Source: Brevundimonas sp. UBA7664 (GTDB lineage Bacteria; Pseudomonadota; Alphaproteobacteria; Caulobacterales; Caulobacteraceae). From it: a stretch of DNA of 37,347 nucleotides. The notes below the pieces were generated by a model. That model was not told the origin of the DNA. It ran no database searches and saw only the letters and a program-made list of their open reading frames with translations. The stretch covers positions 1-37,347 of the forward strand of contig NZ_DLHQ01000048.1 of the NCBI RefSeq assembly GCF_002483305.1, in the 5' to 3' direction. Of the stretch, positions 1 to 7,212 are shown piece by piece. Positions within the stretch are counted from its first letter, which is position 1; every line of letters starts with the position of its first letter. The position numbers and the translations under genes are program-made.

Positions 1-1
1 G

Positions 2-1663
2 CGGCCGCAGCCGAGGGCGCCCGCGGCGGCGGTTCAGGACCCGCTCGCGCGCGGGCCGTTCGTGGCGGCCGCCAATCCGTTGGCGGTCGAGGCGGGCCTG
101 AAGGTGCTGCGCGAGGGCGGCTCGGCGGTCGACGCGGCGGTGGCGGTGCAGGCCGTGCTCGGCCTGGTCGAGCCGCAGTCCTCGGGTCTCGGCGGCGGCG
201 CCTTCATGATGGTGTTCGACGCCCGGACCGGCGAGGTCACCAGCTATGACGGCCGCGAGACCGCGCCGGCGGCGGCGACGCCCGGGCTGTTCTTCGAGAA
301 CGGCGCGCCGCTGGACTTCGGCGACGCGGTGCTGAGCGGACGGTCGACCGGGGCGCCGGGCGTGGTGGCCATGCTGGCCATGGCCCAGGCGGCGCACGGC
401 CGGCTGCCGTGGGGCGCCCTGTTCGGCGACGCGGAACGACTGGCGCGCGACGGCTTCGAGGTCAGCCCGCGGCTGGCCGGCTTCATCGCCGCCACGCGCG
501 GACAGGCGCGCACGCGCTGGGCCGATGCCTATTTCACCAAGACAGACGGCGGGCGCCATGCCGCCGGCGACGTCCTGCGCAACCCGGCCTATGCCGCGAC
601 GGTGGCCGAACTGGCGGCGGGCGGGGCCGAGGCCTTCTATCGGGGTAGGATCGCGCGCGAGATCGCCGCCACGGTGGCCGAAGGGCCGCGGCCGGGGGCC
701 CTGACGGTCGAGGACATCGCCGCCTATCAGCCGATCGAACGCGGCGCCCTGTGCCGGCCGTACCGCGTCTATGTCATCTGCGTGCCCCCGCCCCCGTCCA
801 GCGGGGTGGCGGTGCTGCAACTGCTCGCCATGGCTGAGGCGACGCCGGACATCACCCGGGGGCCCGACAGCGCCGAAGCCTGGACCGCCTTCGCCCAGCT
901 GCAGCGGCTGATGTACGCCGACCGCGACCGGTACGTTGGCGACCCGGGGTTCACTCGCGTGCCGGTCCAGGGACTGCTGGACCCGACCTATGTGGCCGCG
1001 CGGGCGGCCCTGGCGCCGGGGCTGACGGGCGCGGCGGCGGCAGGGACGCCCCCGGGCGGCGTGCTGGCCGGGCCGGATGCGACGAACGAGCCGGCGGGGA
1101 CCTCGCATTTCGTCATCGTCGACGCGGCGGGCAATGCGGTCAGCATGACCACCACGGTCGAAAGCGTGTTCGGCTCAGGCCGGATGGCGGCCGGCTTCTT
1201 CCTCAACAACCAGCTGACGGATTTCTCGTTCGCGCCGACGCGGGGCGACGGCGGGCCGGCGGCCAACGCCGCGGCGGCGGGCAAGCGGCCGCGATCCTCG
1301 ATGTCGCCCATCCTGATCCTCGACCGGGAGGGTCGGCTGGTCGGGGCCCTGGGCTCGCCGGGCGGAACCGCCATCCTCGCCTACAACGCCCGGGCGCTGA
1401 TCGCCGTGCTGGACTGGGGCTTGCCGGTGCAAAGGGCCTTTGACCTGCCCAATCTGGTGGCCAAGGGCGACGGGTTCGGCGCGGATACCCAACGCTTCTC
1501 CGATTCCTTGCGGGAGGGGCTTGCGGCGCGGGGCGTGACTCTCCGGCCCAACGACAGCGAGACCTCTGGCCTGCACGGCGGCATGTGGCGCGAGGGTCCG
1601 ACGGGCTGGGGCTGGGACGGCGGCGCCGACGACCGGCGCGAGGGCGTGGCGCGGACGGAGTAG
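2..1663 (+). CDS. ggt: Gamma-glutamyltranspeptidase, 5' end outside window
   Basis: Periplasmic gamma-glutamyltransferase/hydrolase of the N-terminal nucleophile family, which cleaves or transfers the gamma-glutamyl group of glutathione. The frame is open from base 2, and the residues before the GTG at 62 already fit the family (a DPLARGPFVAAANPLAVEAG-type start). The GTG is therefore internal, and the signal peptide lies off the left edge. The proenzyme cleaves itself before a Thr; here that is the Thr codon at 1100-1102 in the context AGTSHFVIVD, followed by the conserved SMTTTVESVFGSG stretch. The typical substrate-loop motif RPRSSMSP and the LGSPGG motif follow. The C-terminus looks complete, with a TAG stop. 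Family assignment is firm; substrate preference cannot be read from the sequence. Confidence 0.93.
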   Translation, partial: RPQPRAPAAAVQDPLARGPFVAAANPLAVEAGLKVLREGGSAVDAAVAVQAVLGLVEPQSSGLGGGAFMMVFDARTGEVTSYDGRETAPAAATPGLFFENGAPLDFGDAVLSGRSTGAPGVVAMLAMAQAAHGRLPWGALFGDAERLARDGFEVSPRLAGFIAATRGQARTRWADAYFTKTDGGRHAAGDVLRNPAYAATVAELAAGGAEAFYRGRIAREIAATVAEGPRPGALTVEDIAAYQPIERGALCRPYRVYVICVPPPPSSGVAVLQLLAMAEATPDITRGPDSAEAWTAFAQLQRLMYADRDRYVGDPGFTRVPVQGLLDPTYVAARAALAPGLTGAAAAGTPPGGVLAGPDATNEPAGTSHFVIVDAAGNAVSMTTTVESVFGSGRMAAGFFLNNQLTDFSFAPTRGDGGPAANAAAAGKRPRSSMSPILILDREGRLVGALGSPGGTAILAYNARALIAVLDWGLPVQRAFDLPNLVAKGDGFGADTQRFSDSLREGLAARGVTLRPNDSETSGLHGGMWREGPTGWGWDGGADDRREGVARTE

Positions 1664-1714
1664 GGGGCAGGGATTGAGTCAGCCGTTGTTCGACGGAGGC
1701 GATCGCCGACCGCG

Positions 1715-1876
1715 TCAGAAAAACGCCTTCTTAATTCGCCAGCATGAAATGAAGCTCAGGAATAAAGACCCCGATATGATGAAAATTGATCGAGCGGATC
1801 CGTCGTATCCTGTAGCGGACCAGTAAAGCACAATCAGTGACATCGCCAACATCATGAGAGCGGTTGCGCGTTCCAC
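1715..1876 (-). CDS. Small membrane protein, 53 residues
   Basis: This short gene reads GTG to TGA over 54 codons. A clean GGAGG (1885-1889) lies 8 bases before the GTG, and the GTG directly follows an in-frame TAA. The product has two hydrophobic segments, about residues 7-19 (LMMLAMSLIVLYW) and 31-45 (IFIISGSLFLSFISC). A short polar loop containing YDGSAR separates them, and the end is basic (RIKKAFF). This suggests a two-helix inner-membrane protein. It lies 37 bases downstream of the LpxR-like gene on the same strand and may be co-transcribed with it. The stretch is visibly more AT-rich than its neighbours. No family is recognised and no function is proposed. Support comes from the ribosome-binding site, the open frame and the helix pattern. 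Confidence 0.6.
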   Translation of the reverse strand: MERATALMMLAMSLIVLYWSATGYDGSARSIFIISGSLFLSFISCWRIKKAFF

Positions 1877-1913
1877 TTATCGTGCCTCCAATCCTGTTTC
1901 CGGTCTTGCGCCC

Positions 1914-2795
1914 TTAATCAGGCTTGATCGACAGCTGAAACGCGATCAGCCCTTCGGACACGTCGTTGTCGACGCCGTTGGCGCGGCTCAGCTCCTCGAC
2001 CTCGATCTCGCGATAGACCAGGGCGACGGAGCCCTGGACCGGGCCGCGCCGCATGGCCACGCCCAGGGAGGCGTCGCCGAGGAAGGCCCCTGCATCGTGA
2101 CTGACGCCGGACCGGGCGAAGTCGCCGTCGCGGGTGCGGGCGAAATTATAGCCCACCGCGCGGCCTGAGCCGGCGGCGTAGAGATACCAGCGCGGCCGCT
2201 GGCCGAAGGCGTCCTCGCCCTCCGGAACCAGACGATCGAGATTCTCGCCGATGCGAAGCGTCGCGCCGGCCTCGGTCGTGCCGCCCCGCGAGCCGACGCC
2301 GACGCCGACGTGCGGCGTCAGGGTGACGTCGAGGCCGGACGCCGTCTGGCCGAGAGTCTCGGTCCAGCCGCGCGTATAGGTCAGGTCGTAGTGCTCGGTC
2401 TCATAGGCGGCCTGGTCCAGCGGTCCGGGCGGCAGGGGCGATCCGTCGACCCGGCGCACCGGCCCTTCGGTGCGCAGCCGCAGCCGGTCGTCGAAGGCGT
2501 CGTTCTCGAACCAGACGTCCCGGCTGGACGCGGCCCAGGGCGAGCCTCGGTCGCGTGGGGGCGCATAGCCGCTCCAGCCCTCGCCCGGGTCCATGGCAGG
2601 GCGATCCGCGCCGGCGAAACGGGCGTCGCGGTCAAGCCGGCTCAGCAGGTCGGAAACCGTGGCGGGGGGCGCGCGGGTGACCTGCCAGGGATCGGGCGCC
2701 GCCACCTGGGCGACGGCAGGCGACGCGTCGGCGAACGCCGGAGCCGCACAGGCCACAGCCGTCAAAACCCCAATCGAAACAACCGTCATACGCAT
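1914..2795 (-). CDS. LpxR-like (DUF2219) outer-membrane protein
   Basis: A 293-residue exported protein resembling the lipid A 3'-O-deacylase LpxR/DUF2219 family of outer-membrane beta-barrels, which remove the 3'-acyloxyacyl chain of lipid A. The ATG at 2795 is preceded by GGAGGG seven bases away and is followed directly by a signal peptide ending around PAFA. The longer frame, starting at 2822, lacks these features. Family-like traits are the ENDAF box in the first half (LpxR uses an Asn-Asp pair there), the middle TPHVGVGVG...TEAGATLRIG stretch, the RWYLYAAGSGRAVGYN strand, and alternating strands to the end. The barrel assignment is reasonable. Deacylase activity is inferred, because the catalytic His cannot be placed with certainty. 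Confidence 0.7.
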   Translation of the reverse strand: MRMTVVSIGVLTAVACAAPAFADASPAVAQVAAPDPWQVTRAPPATVSDLLSRLDRDARFAGADRPAMDPGEGWSGYAPPRDRGSPWAASSRDVWFENDAFDDRLRLRTEGPVRRVDGSPLPPGPLDQAAYETEHYDLTYTRGWTETLGQTASGLDVTLTPHVGVGVGSRGGTTEAGATLRIGENLDRLVPEGEDAFGQRPRWYLYAAGSGRAVGYNFARTRDGDFARSGVSHDAGAFLGDASLGVAMRRGPVQGSVALVYREIEVEELSRANGVDNDVSEGLIAFQLSIKPD

Positions 2796-2912
2796 CAACG
2801 GTCCCTCCCGATCCGTCAACAACCACGACCCTGCACGATGCGGGCCGCCTCGCCAACAGACTTTTGCGCCGGCGGACGAACGTCGACCGTACAGCGAGGT
2901 TCCGGGGTCACA

Positions 2913-2927
2913 GGGCGTCGAACGCCC
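2913..2927 (-). terminator. Possible hairpin after nrdA
   Basis: A perfect 6-base inverted repeat (GGGCGT, 3-base loop, ACGCCC) lies 10 bases beyond the nrdA stop codon. There is no T-run on the minus strand after it, so intrinsic termination is uncertain. The rest of 2796-2936 holds the leader of the LpxR-like gene and nothing else that I recognise. Confidence 0.3.
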
Positions 2928-2936
2928 CCCGGCCGC

Positions 2937-4817
2937 CTACTGACAGGCCAGGCACTCGTCATAGTCGGTGCGGGCCGCGCTGAAGAGGTCGGGCTGGTTG
3001 GGATCGATCTCTTCCTCGACCTTGGTCTCGGCGCCCGCGAAGGCCGCGCGCTGCACCGACTTGGAGCGCAGATAATAGAGCGACTTCACGCCCTTCTCCC
3101 ACGCCGACCAGTGCAGCATGTGCAGGTCCCATTTGTTCACGTCGCCCGGGATGAACAGGTTGATCGACTGGGCCTGGCAGATTTCCGGGGCCCGGTCGGC
3201 CGACAGCTCGACGATCCAGCGCTGGTCCAGTTCGAAGGCGGTCTTGAAGATGGCCTTCTCGTCGTCGGTCAGGCCCTCGAGGTGCTGGACCGAGCCTTCA
3301 TGCTCGAGGATCGAGCTCCAGACGGCCTCGGTGTCGATGCCCTTCTCGCCGAGGATGCGCTCCAGATAGGGGTTCTTGACCGCGAAGGAGCCGGACAGGG
3401 TCTTGTGGGTGTAGATATTGGCCGGGATCGGCTCGATGCCGGCCGAGGTGCCGCCGCAGATGATCGAGATCGAGGCGGTCGGGGCGATGGCCATCTTGTG
3501 GCTGAAGCGCTCCATGACGCCGCGCTCGGCGGCGTCCTCGCAGGGGCCCTTCTCTTCGGCCAGGATACGGCTGGCCTTGTCGGCCTCGCGGCGCAGATGT
3601 TTGAACAGCCGCATGTTCCACGACTTGGCCATGGCGGATTCAAAGGCCACGCCCTGCTGCTGCAGGAAGGAATGGAAGCCCATCAGGCCGAGGCCGACCG
3701 AACGCTCGCGCTTGGCCGAATAGACGGCCGCGGCCATGGCCGGCGGGGCGCGGCGGATGAAGTCCTCCAGCACATTGTCGAGGAAGCGCATGACGTCCTC
3801 GACGAATTTCGGCTCCTCGCGCCACTCCAGGAACATCTCGGCATTGACCGAGGACAGGCAGCAGACGGCGGTGCGGTCGACGCCGAGGTGGTCGCGGCCG
3901 GTGTGCAGCATGATCTCGGCGCACAGGTTGGACTGTTTGACCGACAGGCCCAGCTCGCGCTGGTGCGGCGCCATCTGGCGGTTCACCGTGTCGGAGAAGA
4001 TCAGATAGGGCTCGCCGGTCTGCAGGCGGATCTCGAGGATCTTCTGCCACAGGGCGCGGGCGTCGACGGTCTTCACCACCGCCTTGTCCTTGGGCGACAG
4101 CAGGTCGAAGGTCCGGCCGTCGCGCACGGCCTCCATGAAGGCGTCCGAGATGTTGATGCCGTGGTGCAGGTTCAGGGACTTGCGGTTGAAGTCGCCCGAG
4201 GGTTTGCGGATCTCGAGGAACTCCTCGATCTCGGGGTGGTGGACGTCGAGGTACACCGCCGCCGAACCGCGGCGCAGCGAGCCCTGGCTGATGGCGAGCG
4301 TCAGGGAGTCCATCACGCGGATGAAGGGGATGATGCCCGAGGTCTGGCCCGCGCCCTTGACCTTCTCGCCGATCGACCGGACGCCGCCCCAGTAGGTGCC
4401 GATGCCGCCGCCGTTCGAGGCGAGGGCGACATTCTCGTTCCAGACCGACTGGATGCCGTCCAGGCTGTCGGCGACGGCGTTGAGGAAGCAGCTGATCGGC
4501 AGGCCGCGATCGGCGCCGCCGTTCGACAGCACCGGCGTCGACGGCATGAACCAGAGTTTGGACATGTAGTCATAGACGCGCTGGGCGTGGTCATGGTCGT
4601 CGGCATAGGCCGTGGCGACGCGGGCGAACATGTCCTGATAGCTCTCGCCGGCCAGCAGATAGCGGTCCTCGAGCGTCTTCTTGCCGAAGTCGGTGAGCAG
4701 GTCGTCGCGGGACCGGTCGAGATGGAGGGAGCGCACCACGGAGAGATGGGGCCGCGGCGTCGCGTCGCCCGCAACCGGCTGGAATTCCACTGTCTTCAAC
4801 GCTTCGCCGCCGGCCAT
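2937..4817 (-). CDS. nrdA: Ribonucleotide reductase class I, large subunit
   Basis: Catalytic alpha subunit that reduces ribonucleoside diphosphates to deoxyribonucleotides in the cytoplasm, together with the radical-carrying NrdB (10285-11328). Visible motifs are the active-site cysteine contexts LPISCFLN, SNLCAEI and AVCCLSSVN, the glycine-rich ASNGGGIG loop, and PTASISIICG. A C-terminal DECLACQ supplies the swinging redox Cys pair. At 626 residues it is shorter than the E. coli protein (about 760). The N-terminus goes straight into the all-helical domain with no ATP-cone, so overall dATP inhibition through a cone is not expected. The start ATG at 4817 was chosen over upstream options because it has an AGGGG about 10 bases upstream and the preceding residues look non-coding. 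The gene stands alone rather than in an nrdAB operon. Confidence 0.95.
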   Translation of the reverse strand: MAGGEALKTVEFQPVAGDATPRPHLSVVRSLHLDRSRDDLLTDFGKKTLEDRYLLAGESYQDMFARVATAYADDHDHAQRVYDYMSKLWFMPSTPVLSNGGADRGLPISCFLNAVADSLDGIQSVWNENVALASNGGGIGTYWGGVRSIGEKVKGAGQTSGIIPFIRVMDSLTLAISQGSLRRGSAAVYLDVHHPEIEEFLEIRKPSGDFNRKSLNLHHGINISDAFMEAVRDGRTFDLLSPKDKAVVKTVDARALWQKILEIRLQTGEPYLIFSDTVNRQMAPHQRELGLSVKQSNLCAEIMLHTGRDHLGVDRTAVCCLSSVNAEMFLEWREEPKFVEDVMRFLDNVLEDFIRRAPPAMAAAVYSAKRERSVGLGLMGFHSFLQQQGVAFESAMAKSWNMRLFKHLRREADKASRILAEEKGPCEDAAERGVMERFSHKMAIAPTASISIICGGTSAGIEPIPANIYTHKTLSGSFAVKNPYLERILGEKGIDTEAVWSSILEHEGSVQHLEGLTDDEKAIFKTAFELDQRWIVELSADRAPEICQAQSINLFIPGDVNKWDLHMLHWSAWEKGVKSLYYLRSKSVQRAAFAGAETKVEEEIDPNQPDLFSAARTDYDECLACQ

Positions 4818-4865
4818 AATGCTGTCGCCCCTGAACTGGATCGTGCGAGAACCCCGCGTTCCAAA

Positions 4866-4912
4866 CCACATCATCTTGTGGCTGGAACGTTTCCCACGCC
4901 CAGATATGGGGC
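4866..4912 (-). promoter_or_regulatory. Candidate pair of NrdR boxes upstream of nrdA
   Basis: Two 16-base imperfect palindromes lie 49-95 bases upstream of the nrdA start. The first, CCACATCATCTTGTGG (4866-4881), matches 12 of 16 positions of the NrdR-box consensus acaCwAtATaTwGtgt. The second, CGCCCAGATATGGGGC (4897-4912), is weaker, at 8 of 16, but keeps the central ATAT. Their starts are exactly 31 bases apart, the three-helical-turn spacing typical of paired NrdR boxes. NrdR represses nrd genes when dATP is high. The NrdR gene itself is not in the window. The assignment is made by eye. Confidence 0.5.
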
Positions 4913-5084
4913 GCAGATGGCTAACCAACCGTCAACGGGGTTGACGATCACTTTCTGTCCGAATCGCGATCAAGGCGGGGGATGAGCCTGTGGACAGGCC
5001 GCGACGCGGGCGTGACAGTGGACTCTCTCCGTTCATCACGAACGCGTGAGCGGAACGTCCCACAAGCGGGACCGTTTGGAGCCG

Positions 5085-5864
5085 ATGACATCCTCCCCGA
5101 TCCGTACTTTTCTTGGCCGCGCCTGGCGCATCGCCCGCGCCGAGATCACCGCGCTGAGCGCCCTGTTCATCATCGCCGTCGGGATCATGTCCTTCGTCGA
5201 ACTCTCCGACGACATGACCGAGGCCGACGGTCAGGCCTTTGACCAGGCGGTTCTGACATGGATGCAGCCGACGCCGGGCGATCCGCGCGGCGGCTGGTGG
5301 CTGGAGGAGGCGGCCGCCGATCTGACCTCGCTGGGCGGCATATCCGTGCTGGCCCTGTTCGGGACGATCGCCCTCGTCTTTCTGATCATCCAGCGCAAAC
5401 ACCTGTCGGCCCTTCTGCTCGCCGCCGGCGTGGGCGGGGGCGTGGCCCTGAGCGAGGGTCTGAAGGCCCTGTTCGGGCGGGAGCGCCCGCCGCAGGACTT
5501 CCAGGCCGTAGACACCCTGAACGCCAGCTTCCCCTCCGGCCACGCCCTTCTCGCGGCGGTCTTCTATCTGACTCTCGGAGTCATGCTGACCCAGGCCTTT
5601 CCGAGACGGCATCTGAAGGCGTTCGTCCTCGGCGCGGCGATCCTGATCGCCGTGCTGATCGGTCTGACCCGCGTCTATCTGGGCGCCCACTGGGCCAGCG
5701 ACGTCCTCGCCGGCTGGAGCGTCGGGGCGGCCTGGGCCATGGTCCTGTGGCTGGTGGCCTATGCGGTTCGCCGCCGTCAGGCCGTCCATGCCGGCGGTCC
5801 GCATGACGAGACCTTGCCCGGGGAAGCCATCACCGATACAGACCGCCCCGTCATCGGGGAGTAG
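5085..5864 (+). CDS. PAP2-family membrane phosphatase
   Basis: A 259-residue multi-pass membrane phosphatase of the type-2 phosphatidic acid phosphatase family. It probably acts on lipid phosphates or undecaprenyl pyrophosphate at the outer face of the inner membrane. All three signature motifs are present: K-x6-RP (K127, KALFGRERP), PSGH (P150-H153), and SR-x5-H-x3-D in the form TRVYLGAHWASD (R196, catalytic H202, D206). Five or six hydrophobic segments are visible. The ATG at 5085 has GGAG six bases upstream and is preferred to the GTG at 5046. The gene is divergent from nrdA. Its stop codon lies inside the GGGGAGTAGC box of the following riboswitch, so its 3' end is constrained by two functions. 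Confidence 0.88.
   Translation: MTSSPIRTFLGRAWRIARAEITALSALFIIAVGIMSFVELSDDMTEADGQAFDQAVLTWMQPTPGDPRGGWWLEEAAADLTSLGGISVLALFGTIALVFLIIQRKHLSALLLAAGVGGGVALSEGLKALFGRERPPQDFQAVDTLNASFPSGHALLAAVFYLTLGVMLTQAFPRRHLKAFVLGAAILIAVLIGLTRVYLGAHWASDVLAGWSVGAAWAMVLWLVAYAVRRRQAVHAGGPHDETLPGEAITDTDRPVIGE
5814..5840 (+). promoter_or_regulatory. Possible promoter for the riboswitch transcript
   Basis: TTGCCC (5814-5819) and GATACA (5835-5840), 15 bases apart, lie inside the end of the PAP2 gene. They would place the transcript start near 5847, just before the GGGGAGTAGC box of the aptamer. The hexamers are imperfect. The support is mainly positional, and read-through from the PAP2 gene is the alternative. 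Confidence 0.3.
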
Positions 5865-6051
5865 CCGCCCGCGCCGTTCAGCGGGGTTCGCGTCAACACA
5901 CTTCCTCTCGCCCGGAGAGGATGGCGCGTTCTTAAGTGGCCCTATCGTCTCGCGCGCGGCGCGAGACTGCTTGAGGGCGGACCGTATCGGTCCTCAAGCA
6001 GCGAGCCTCCGCGAGGCGAGCGTAGGACCGCCAACATGGCAAGACCGCTGG
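5850..6051 (+). promoter_or_regulatory. yybP-ykoY (Mn2+) riboswitch aptamer, probable
   Basis: The region carries the two most recognisable yybP-ykoY blocks in order: GGGGAGTAGC (5856-5865) and GCGTCAACACAC (about 5890-5901). A 3' box follows, GGCAAGACCGC (6038-6048). CATCGG before the first box can pair with CCGCTG in and after the last box, with one mismatch, to close P1. An alternative 3' box, GCGAGACTGC (5961-5970), gives no P1 pairing. Hairpins between the blocks are strong: 5947-5967 (8-base arms), 5967-6001 (10-base arms) and 6005-6017. This family senses Mn2+ and commonly precedes UPF0016/GDT1 and TerC genes, and a UPF0016 gene follows here. The aptamer would be longer than average, so the exact fold is uncertain. 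Confidence 0.68.
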
Positions 6052-6118
6052 CTTCGCAGGGTGCTTCCACGCGGGGGCCGGCTGCGAATGCCAATGGTCT
6101 GTCCGCCGAACCCCCGCG
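6042..6118 (+). promoter_or_regulatory. Riboswitch expression platform, competing hairpins
   Basis: Bases 6042-6059 (containing AGACC, TGGC and TTCGCAG) pair with 6082-6100 through 16 pairs, one mismatch and one bulge. This pairing would consume the 3' aptamer box and its P1 strand. A second stem, CGCGGGGG (6070-6077) with CCCCCGCG (6111-6118), ends four bases before the ATG at 6123. It cannot coexist with the first stem as a simple nested fold. The arrangement looks like a two-state switch acting near translation start. Which state is ON cannot be told by reading. Confidence 0.5.
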
Positions 6119-6130
6119 AACGATGACGTC

Positions 6131-6694
6131 CTGGAAGCCTTCCTGATCTCCACCGGCCTCGTCTCCATCGCGGAGATCGGCGACAAGACCATGTTGCTGG
6201 CCATCATGCTGGCGGCGGCGTGGCGGCGACCGCTGCCGATTCTGCTCGGCATCCTGGTCGCGACCCTGGCCAACCACGCCGTTGCGGCCCTGGCGGGATC
6301 GGTGCTGGCGCGCTTCATGGACGGCGACTGGGTCCGCTGGGGCGTCGGCGTCGCCTTCCTCGGCTTCGCCGTCTGGGCCCTCATCCCCGACCGGTTCGAC
6401 GAAACCCCTGACAAGGTCGAGAAGACCTTCTCCGGCGTCTTCTGGACCACCACCGCCGCCTTCTTCCTGATCGAGATGGGCGACAAGACCCAGGTCGCCA
6501 CCGCCATGCTGGCGGCGCAGTTCCAGAACCTGCCCCTGGTCATTGCGGGCTCGACCCTGGGCATGATGCTGGTCAACGGTCCGGCGGTCCTGCTGGGCGA
6601 GACGGCGGCCCGTCGGCTGCCGCTGGCATGGATCCGCCTCGCGGCGGCGCTCGGGTTCGCGGCGACAGGGGTTTGGGTCCTGCTCGCGGGCTGA
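6131..6694 (+). CDS. UPF0016/GDT1 (TMEM165) Mn2+ exporter, start unclear
   Basis: A membrane transporter of the GDT1/TMEM165 family, which exports manganese (or exchanges Ca2+/Mn2+) through two homologous repeats, each with an E-x-G-D-K-T motif. Both motifs are present: EIGDKT at codons 6173-6190 and EMGDKT at 6473-6490. About six hydrophobic helices surround them. The family-typical N-terminus LEAFLISTG begins at the CTG codon 6131, but there is no ATG, GTG or TTG in this frame between the stop at 6023 and the ATG at 6191, which lies after the first motif. The ATG at 6123 is one base out of frame and stops after seven codons. One extra C in the CC at 6130-6131 would give M-T-S-L-E-A-F. The gene is either frameshifted or mis-sequenced, or uses CTG. 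The riboswitch upstream fits Mn export. Confidence 0.85.
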   Translation: MEAFLISTGLVSIAEIGDKTMLLAIMLAAAWRRPLPILLGILVATLANHAVAALAGSVLARFMDGDWVRWGVGVAFLGFAVWALIPDRFDETPDKVEKTFSGVFWTTTAAFFLIEMGDKTQVATAMLAAQFQNLPLVIAGSTLGMMLVNGPAVLLGETAARRLPLAWIRLAAALGFAATGVWVLLAG

Positions 6695-6729
6695 TAGAAC
6701 GGACGCTTCCCCGGAAAGTCCTGAACCGT

Positions 6730-7083
6730 ATGCGTCTGTTCCTCCGCCTCGCCGGCGCCGTTGTCCTGATCGTCCTGCTCTTTCTGCTGCTGTCGCCCGG
6801 CGGGACCCTCGAGACGGAAGAGATCATCTGGGACAAGGCGGCGCATTTCATCGCCTTCGGCCTGATTCTGTGGAGCCTCGGGGTGCTCTTCCGGCGCCTG
6901 CCCCGGACCTGGGCGGCCCTGCTGGCCGTCGTTCTGGGAGGCGCGGTCGAGGTGGTGCAGGGCTATATCGGCCGTGATCCCAGCTGGGGCGACCTGCTGG
7001 CCGATGCGCTGGGCGTGGCGGTCGCGCTGCTGATCTGGGCGGCATGGCGCCGGTTCCGGCCGCGCGAGGCGCTTCAGACCTGA
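6730..7083 (+). CDS. VanZ-like small membrane protein
   Basis: A 117-residue membrane protein with about four hydrophobic helices. Its family signature is WDKAAHFIAFGLI in the second quarter, and EVVQGYIG-RDPSWGDLLADALGV near the end matches the acidic E-x-x-Q...D-x2-x-N/D-x-x-G pattern of VanZ-like proteins. VanZ itself gives low-level teicoplanin resistance, but most chromosomal homologues have unknown roles in the envelope. The ATG at 6730 starts 35 bases after the exporter stop on the same strand, so the two may share a transcript. The region upstream of this ATG belongs to the exporter in another frame. A GGAAAG lies about 12 bases upstream, so the ribosome-binding site is weak. Confidence 0.75.
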   Translation: MRLFLRLAGAVVLIVLLFLLLSPGGTLETEEIIWDKAAHFIAFGLILWSLGVLFRRLPRTWAALLAVVLGGAVEVVQGYIGRDPSWGDLLADALGVAVALLIWAAWRRFRPREALQT

Positions 7084-7212
7084 GATCCCGCGTCAGGGCT
7101 GGCGGCGGGGGCGTTCGTGAGCCGGCGAACCGCCGCCCGCCCGATGGGTCCGATTTGTTTACGGATTCACCTTAACGATCCAACGGTTGAACATGGGCCG
7201 GGGAGGCTCCGG

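Noticed and set aside
62..64. GTG at 62 as the start of the gamma-glutamyltranspeptidase
   Set aside because: Family-conserved residues already occur upstream in frame, so the true start is outside the window.
2310..4985. 891-residue open frame on the plus strand
   Set aside because: It lies antisense to nrdA and the LpxR-like gene, has an Arg/Gly/Asp/Val-rich shadow composition and no recognisable domains.
5947..6060. tRNA-like cloverleaf in the run of hairpins before the Mn exporter
   Set aside because: There is no T-loop GTTC-A consensus or anticodon stem arrangement, and the yybP-ykoY boxes explain the region better.
6123..6146. ATG at 6123 as a seven-codon leader peptide
   Set aside because: It has no ribosome-binding site, and its sequence is better explained as the exporter start displaced by a missing base.
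7170..7195. CtrA-type site in front of the hybrid kinase
   Set aside because: TTAA and TTGA are present, but the spacing does not fit TTAA-N7-TTAA.
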